Positions 57,950 through 64,000 of a stretch of 64,000 bases of DNA are shown one piece after another; position 1 is the stretch's first letter; each line of letters begins with the position of its first letter. A model generated the notes under the pieces. The model did no database searches. It saw nothing but the letters and a program-made list of their open reading frames with translations, and was not told the DNA's origin. The stretch lies in assembly GCA_032622095.1 (NCBI GenBank), contig CP136063.1, forward strand, positions 63,811,897 to 63,875,896, written 5' to 3'. This DNA comes from Siphonodentalium dalli (Eukaryota; Mollusca; Scaphopoda; Gadilida; Siphonodentaliidae). A program made the translations under genes and the position numbers.

Positions 57950-58200
57950 GTCGCTTTCGGCTGACTTGACGGCATGGGTGTGTGGCCCGCCCCGAATACC
58001 ACATAGAAACACTCCGACCTCCACCCATCACCCCCCCCCCCCCCCAGTGGCACCACCCCGAGTGGTGAAAATTGGGTATGGACCATTTTCGAGAATGGTA
58101 AGGATTTCGACCGATTTGACGGAATGTGTGGGTGGCCCGCCCTAAATACCACCTAAAAACACTCCGAGCCACCACGTATCACCCCCGGGTGGTGGGCCTA
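57950..58200 (+). repeat. ~175 bp direct duplication
   Basis: TTGACGG.ATG.GTG.GTGGCCCGCCC, AATACCAC.TA.AAACACTCCGA and ATCACCCCC recur about 165-175 bp apart. A poly-C run lies at 58029-58046. Confidence 0.8.
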
Positions 58201-58240
58201 CCTCCCAACCCAAAACATATAATAGCTTACTATATAGAGA

Positions 58241-58274
58241 CTGGGACTCATATAATATATAATATTAGTCCCAG
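58241..58274. repeat. TGGGACTAATA hairpin, copy 1
   Basis: CTGGGACT and AGTCCCAG pair across an AT-rich loop, followed by CTACATGTAGCTAG. Confidence 0.8.
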
Positions 58275-59526
58275 CTACATGTAGCTAGAAATGTGAACAG
58301 CAGACATCCTGAGATACAAACAATATATATTATTGATTGTTTGATTTTCCAACCAGTATTTAGTGGGGGAATGTGTTGTTTTTAGACCAACAGCAGTATA
58401 TTCTTCTACTTTTGGTCCAAAGTTTGGTCGGAATGGCTATCGGTTGAACAATTTAGGTTTAGAGGGTGTCAGGTTGGACATTTCATTTGGAAATGTTTGA
58501 GGTACCATTTGGAAAGTTCAACTGGGAGGGGGGGGGGGGTGCAAAGTAGTATTTCGAGAACACTTGACTTTGGTCTGGTTCAAGGTACGTACATTTGGAA
58601 ATGTCAAGGTGGACAAACCCAAGTTTCCCAACCACCCACCAATGGGGACCATCTACATGTAGCCACCTCCCCGATTATAAGGTATAAGAACACATTGGCT
58701 ACATGGATGCGACTAGAGATCTCCATTGTGGGGGGGGGGGGTCTCCAACGATAACTTACTATTATTATCACAGCTCTCAGTTAGTGGCCAAGACATAAAT
58801 GCTATACGTGTAAGCATTCTCTCCAGTCAATTATTTACCAGATCGACATACTTCTAAGTTAGGAATGAAATAGACACGACAAGAGAAAAATGTAATCCTG
58901 TCCATTTTGGTCAATACATGTAGGCGATCACTACCATAAATATGGTAATATAAATTTTTGCCTCAAGGCGACATATAATATTTCCGAATGCCATGCTACA
59001 TGAAACTAAATATGAAATGTTCCAGATACCATAAAATCTCTTACACGTACCGGTACTTAATCCGATCAGAGGGTCCCCATATAATCACATTCCAACAACA
59101 ACATTTTTTGAAATGACGCTTCAGTTTCAGAATCTAATAATTGCCAAAAAATAATGAAAAACACCATCAACTATAGTATAAAATTGCACAAAACCTGTTA
59201 TTTATCACCATTTTGTTCAACGAAATTTTACCGGTTTGTCGAATATCTGACACAAAAAGCCACTTGATTTTAGAGTTTAATATCCATCTTTGCCCGCAAT
59301 TTGGTCAATGAAATTCTTCTCGTTGACTGTCTATTGGGCCACTATAATTAAAATAATAGATTTATAACATCGATATCTGATCACTCTGAGCTGTGGTGGG
59401 TGGGTTCCTCGACTCGAATCAAATATTTTTTACCCCCGAAGTCAAGGAAATAGTAATTTGCGACCGTTAATTCGGATTGAGTACCTTTAATATCTAACAG
59501 CAACCATATCTCAACCCCACTACAAT
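58275..59526. other. Between two identical hairpins; no gene recognised
   Basis: Contains poly-G runs (58530-58540 and 58731-58741). No frame supported. Confidence 0.4.
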
Positions 59527-59563
59527 CTGGGACTAATATATGTTATACATGTATTAGTCCCAG
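59527..59563. repeat. TGGGACTAATA hairpin, copy 2
   Basis: CTGGGACTAATATA pairs with TATTAGTCCCAG; followed by CTACAATC. Same stem as copy 1, 1.29 kb away. Confidence 0.8.
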
Positions 59564-62329
59564 CTACAATCAGTGAACCTGATGAATAATTTTAACAGCA
59601 TCTGAAAATGAAAGAAACATCCCGCACCTTGTCTACGATATAATGAAAGCCATAATTTTAAATCAATCAGCTCTGCGTGTACCGGTATACATGTATATGT
59701 ACACATATTGGACCCACATGAATTGCTATATTCTCCATATTAATTTAAAACGAGCGCACCACTTTAACAAACTCATTATTGAGTATTATATCAATAGCGA
59801 TGTGTTTGTTAAAGTGGCAAGGTCATTTTAGATTTATACTCCTTTTAACATCAGTAGGCCTACACAATCATTCGTTGCATAACTTTCATTAAATTTTCCT
59901 AGTACTGAATATAAACAGTACTGGTACAATAACACTAGCAGTACTTGAACCGACCATACTGTAGGTGTCTGGCCTGTTTATTACCTTTTTAATTTGTTGA
60001 TAGTTCATTCAGACAACATCCTCTAAGTTGCCTAATAATAGAGACAAACTAATAATAGTGATGGTGGGATTTTTTAGCTAAAATTAATAATAGTAACCAC
60101 AGCAATTTCACTCTATGTCTCTTAGTGATCTGATCATGGGAAGTGTTCTCCAAATATAATAACAGTGTTGACACTATCATATTATTGACACTATTATTGC
60201 ACATGAGAGTACCGTTACTAGTACATGTAGATGCTAATATGAGTAAGTCATTATCAAGTCTGGCTCTTCTTGAATTCAACTATCATAGTGATATTCAACT
60301 ACATGTATTATAGCTTAATTGTACTACCATACACAATGTATACTGGTACGGTATATACGTAAACTCCAGGTTTTCTCTGTTTTTACTAAAACTTCATGGA
60401 ATCATCTCACTTCGTAATGCACAACCACATTAAAGTGTACATGTATATAACACTATAATTTTAAAAGAGAAAATGAGAAGGCATCAGATTCCAATATAAA
60501 AAGAATTCTACAGCTTATTGCAGGAGACCTGTTTATTTCATAATGGCAGAAGTACATATGTGCATGTATGCCATTTGAATGACATTTTAATAACTTCTCA
60601 CCAAGATGATTTCAAAATTCTAACTACTAGTACAAGTAAATCAGTTAAATAATCAAAAATGCCAGCACCGATATATATACTGTACTACATGTAGTAGCAG
60701 GTACCGTACATGAGATATTGTCACCACTTCATAATAGTTGAATATAAATGGTACATGTACCGGTACAATGGAATTCAAGTTGTATCAGACCTGTTGTTTG
60801 GCATAACCAATGTACCAGTAAGTGACTTTGGTGATCACTGTTAGTCATTGATTTTGATAACATAAGTTCATGATTTTTACAAAATAATTTTAATGAATCA
60901 AAACCATGTGCAGCCGCATGTGTAACATGTAACTGTCTTTGTCCATTAGTCATTATCCAAGTCTGGTTTAGTCTTGATCTAATGATCAAAGGCGGAATGT
61001 TACTAGTATGTACCGGTAACTTATTATCATGATCCGGGAGTACTGATGAATTATAATCCATTTCACAGCATTGTCCATGTCTGCATGTTTCCATGACATG
61101 TTTGGTAAACATCCTCACTCGATTCACTGACACTGGTGAGTGGTGCCATTGCCATTCTGATTCTCCATATCATGTTCTACCCTTCACAAGTTCACACACA
61201 TGTAGCTACTGTACTTCTAATCAGTCTAATGTACTATTCAGAATGATAGAATCTGAATGAACATTCAATGACCTTTTACGGCATCAGCGTTGACTGCATT
61301 TCAGCGTTGACTGCATTTCAGCGTTGACTGCATTTCAGCATTGAAGGGATGAGGAGTCCAGAATAGAACTATAATCATCATATTTTGCAATAATCATTAC
61401 ATTCACATTGTTTGCATTCTTCCATTGGGGTCAATCAGTGCTATTCTGTATTCACTTATTCGAGTCAATCAATGTCCATGATAATAACAGCTGAATACGG
61501 CATAGTCTGACCTGCCACACTCAGTGACTCACACACAGTGTCTGTGACCAGTCCAGTGTTAGTTCAGTCATGAACGTAGTGCGCATCCTTCTACGCTGGA
61601 AGCAGCAATCTGCGAAAGCGGTCATGTTGACCAACTTCACCAAGTCCAGTGTGCGATATTCGGATTGGTCCCGTCACTTCACATGATATTTTCTGATAAT
61701 TAAGCGGTATTTCTAACATCCAACGGGTTAAAACAGTCTATATCTAATCCGTTGTGTACACGAAAGAATGAGATACACATTTTCTGCGAATAATGAACGA
61801 AACAAGCAGATATGACAGATGAAAAAACTATTTATTTTTAACACATAAAAATTCGGAAATTCCACACCGGAAGTACTCTGGGAACAATTTATCCCCAATT
61901 TCATGTACAAGAATGTTTAAACATTATCATAACATATTCGACTTGTTTTTAATTTGTTTTCATGAAAAGGAATGATAAAAGGCACAATAAACATATCTAG
62001 AACGACAACTAAATCCAAATTAGCCATTTCCCCGTCATATTTCGGTCAGGCAAGCGAGGTACAAAAATGTATGAATCTGAGTACGAAAGTCGGAGTGTTC
62101 CTCTATCGTATTGCAATAATCGCCAACCTATTATAATATAAAAAAGCTATGCAGGGGGATAACTCGGAAAAAAAATTATTGTTGCGGAAAAAGTCTCATT
62201 GTGAGACTTTAAGATGCATCGTGGTAAATCAGCCCCGAGGTCATGCATGGAATATCATGCAATTTATATTTGCAAACTCAACATAACCTCGGTATTCACA
62301 TGCATACACTCTGTGCCTTTGAAGGACAG
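59564..62329. other. Apparently unique sequence, no supported gene
   Basis: 2.8 kb outside the recognised families. The 134-codon minus-strand frame (60729-61133) and a 38-codon plus-strand frame (61570-61686) have no recognisable domain. Palindromes of the GTACCGGTAC type are frequent at 59.0-61.0 kb. Confidence 0.45.
61284..61344 (+). repeat. 17 bp minisatellite, three units
   Basis: TCAGCGTTGACTGCATT at 61284, 61301 and 61318, then a partial TCAGCATTGA. Confidence 0.95.
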
Positions 62330-62336
62330 TATATAA
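62330..62336 (+). promoter_or_regulatory. Possible TATA box upstream of the 62.4 kb frame
   Basis: TATATAA about 83 bp before the ATG at 62419. Position and sequence fit a core promoter, but such strings are common in AT-rich DNA. Confidence 0.25.
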
Positions 62337-62418
62337 TTCTCAGTTAGAGGGGTTTAGTTAAATTGAGAGGAAAGCATCATTATTTGGGCAAGTCATAGAC
62401 AAGAGTGGATTTATTGAC

Positions 62419-63356
62419 ATGAGTTCTGACGATCTATGTGATGAAATCGTTAGTCGCTCATCAATGACGTCATCCACAAGCTCAATCAAAAGGAAGCACA
62501 ATAACTCCATGAAGCATGTTGGTCTCTGGCGAAGTTGCACTGTTGGTGGATGCCATTCGCATATAAAGAAACATGTACCTGAGTTAGAATCCGTAGATGT
62601 AACAGGTGAAAGTACACGTTCAACGGAGATATAAGAGAAACAAATATCCGATTGGATTCACCAAAAATTCGGTACGATAAATAAACCAACTTATTGTGCT
62701 CGTGTGGAAAACATGGTGTCAAGATGGCGGCGCCATTTTCTGGATTTCAACCTGACGATGTCGATCAAAGTGGGAAGAACAAACATGTACATGAGTTCGA
62801 ACCCGTAGCCGTAATAGATGAAAGTACACGCTCAACGGAGATGTCAGAGAAACGACTACCCGATTGCATGCAACTAAATTCTGCACTGCGGAAGTCTGGG
62901 GAACACGATGTCAAGATGACGGCGCCAATTTTTAGATTTCAACCTGACGATGTCGATCACAATTTGAAGAACAAAAATGTACACGTGTTCGAACCCGTAG
63001 ATGTAACAGATTAAAGTACACATTCAACGGAGATGTCAGAGAAACGACTATCCGATTGCATGCACCTAAAATCTGCACTGCGGAAGCCTGGGGAACATGA
63101 TGTCAAGATGGCGGCGCCATTTTTTGGATTTCAAACTGACGATGTCGATCACAATTGGGAGAAACATGCACATTTCTCATCACCAGAAAGGGTCAAATTG
63201 GACAAGGAATATTTGCTATCAAAGAAAACAAGTTCAGTTGGGAAGCGTCAGAAATGCACCAATGCACGCGATGGTCGACGGAAAGCGTCTATAATACGTT
63301 ACGCCAGGAGGGCTTCCACTATATATGTTCAGCAAGGGAATTTTCGAAGGAATTAG
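62419..63356 (+). pseudogene. Repeat-built protein gene with two stops and a frame change
   Basis: Starts ATG 62419 with a Ser-rich N-terminus (SSDDLCDEIVSRSSMTSSTS). It then carries about 3.5 copies of a ~64-residue (192-212 bp) unit. Unit landmarks are GEHDVKM(A/T)AP, FQPDDVDHN, FEPVDVTDE, STRSTEMSEKRL and DCM.L.SALRK. The first unit ends at a TAA (62632-62634) where the others have TCA. The second is in the frame opened at 62694. A TAA at 63012-63014 stands where GAA is expected, after which the frame continues to 63356 with a basic, unrelated C-terminus. The DVKMAAPF segment is encoded by CAAGATGGCGGCGCCATTTT. No domain family is recognised. It could be a decaying host gene, a lineage-specific gene, or part of a transposon. 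Confidence 0.5.
62667..62713 (-). repeat. Inverted partner of 56187-56233
   Basis: See 56187-56233. It lies between units of the repeat-built gene. Confidence 0.85.
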
Positions 63357-63487
63357 TCGAATTGTTGACATTTTGCCGACTTTGTCTTACTATCAGAGTA
63401 GTACGAGTATATGGAATGTATATGAAAAACATTATAAAAAGTCGAGAGAGGATAACGATGATGTAAGTATACACTGTCTTACAGACT

Positions 63488-64000
63488 ATTCGTATTCTCG
63501 AAGGCCCCTGACGGTGGATGACTTAGCAAGAGGACTATTTAAAGGCGAACAGATCGACGCTGCACTACTCGACTTCTCCAAGGCATTCGACAAGGCACCG
63601 CATCAGAGATTACTACAAAAGTGCATAGGACATGGCATAAATGACAACATCTTGAAATGGATAAAGGATTTTCTTTCAAACAGAACCCAGAGAGTCATCT
63701 TAGAATGTCATCTCTCCGAAGAAAAACCTGTAACATCAGGAGTACCACAAGGAGAAGTTATGGGACCATTACTGTTCCTTATCTACATCAACGACCTCCC
63801 CAAATGTGTGACAGCTACACCCCGCTTGTTTGCAGATGACTGCTTGTTGTACAGGACAGTAAAATCAAAAAAGACGCTAAACTGCTCCAGGAAGACCTTG
63901 ACAACCTTCAGGCTTCAACTTTGGGAAAAGAAGTGGCAGATGGAATTCAATGCGGACAAATGCGAGATCATACGTATAACAAACAAAAGGAAACAAAATG
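63488..64000 (+). pseudogene. CR1-like LINE reverse transcriptase, 5'-truncated, open to window end
   Basis: Encodes TVDDLARGLFKGEQIDAALL, DFSKAFDKAPHQRLL (RT motif A), NRTQRV, GVPQGEVMGPLLFLIYINDL (motif B) and FADD (motif C, 63829-63840). Near the end comes LWEKKWQMEFNADKCEIIRI. Between FADD and that block, about 63870-63920 reads more family-like in a neighbouring frame (KLLQEDLDNLQ). Two compensating indels are likely, one in the A run at 63868-63873. The RT start, endonuclease and 5' part are missing. It is a different family from the LINE at 927-3161. The 3' end lies outside the window. Confidence 0.88.

Noticed and set aside
60729-61133. 134-codon minus-strand frame
   Set aside because: No domain, no homologue recognised, no plausible splice or promoter context. 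Length is within chance for this much sequence.
61570-61686. 38-codon plus-strand frame (MNVVRILLRWKQQSAKAV start)
   Set aside because: Looks protein-like but is too short to support without a transcript or homologue.

Overview
This window looks like repeat-dense, gene-poor nuclear DNA from a marine invertebrate. A lophotrochozoan, most likely a bivalve-type mollusc, fits best. The clues are short elements built from about 160 bp tandem units with hairpin ends (compare the pearl/Helitron-like elements of bivalves), CR1-like LINEs, a FLYWCH-MULE transposon and many satellite-like arrays. The species assignment is inference. No operon-like layout, rRNA, tRNA or CRISPR array was recognised, and no intact conserved host gene can be defended from sequence alone.

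Layout. 1-4212: a tandem-repeat element (family A) hosts a 5'-truncated LINE (927-3161) with a clean 12 bp target-site duplication; a second LINE tail lies at 1-150. 4381-7936: two near-identical copies of a hairpin-started element (family G). 8.3-12.8 kb: a degenerate minisatellite and scattered family B sequence. 13108-20172: a complete LTR retrotransposon on the minus strand, with 213 bp LTRs, TGGA target duplication, primer-binding site and polypurine tract. It encodes unfamiliar proteins and no visible reverse transcriptase or integrase. 20.9-28 kb: fragments of families B, C, A and E. 30.2-37.8 kb: divergent tandem arrays and families C and D. 39140-43188: a composite MULE-type element with 356-358 bp inverted ends, whose transposase gene has lost its catalytic core. 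43.4-48.6 kb: small arrays and the longest family A element (about 16 units of two alternating types). 49321-56127: a giant imperfect inverted repeat (family B), with a 1122 bp TTAA-flanked element nested in its left arm. 56997-57911: a 915 bp foldback element. 62.4-63.4 kb: a repeat-built coding region interrupted by stops. 63.49-64.0 kb: a second CR1-like LINE reverse transcriptase running off the window.

How it fits together. Nearly all interpretable sequence is mobile or derived from mobile DNA, with nested insertions that give a relative order: A before the LINE, C before A, and the giant inverted repeat before the TTAA element. Two short motifs recur in families that otherwise look unrelated. 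One is AAGATGGC(N)GCC, a YY1-like site, in A, B, the LTR element's coding region, the 30 kb array and the 62 kb gene. The other is AGTTATGGCCCTT, in C, D, E and G. The best candidates for something undescribed are the pol-less LTR element with an open frame that crosses its polypurine tract into the LTR, and this group of hairpin-started elements with a shared motif.
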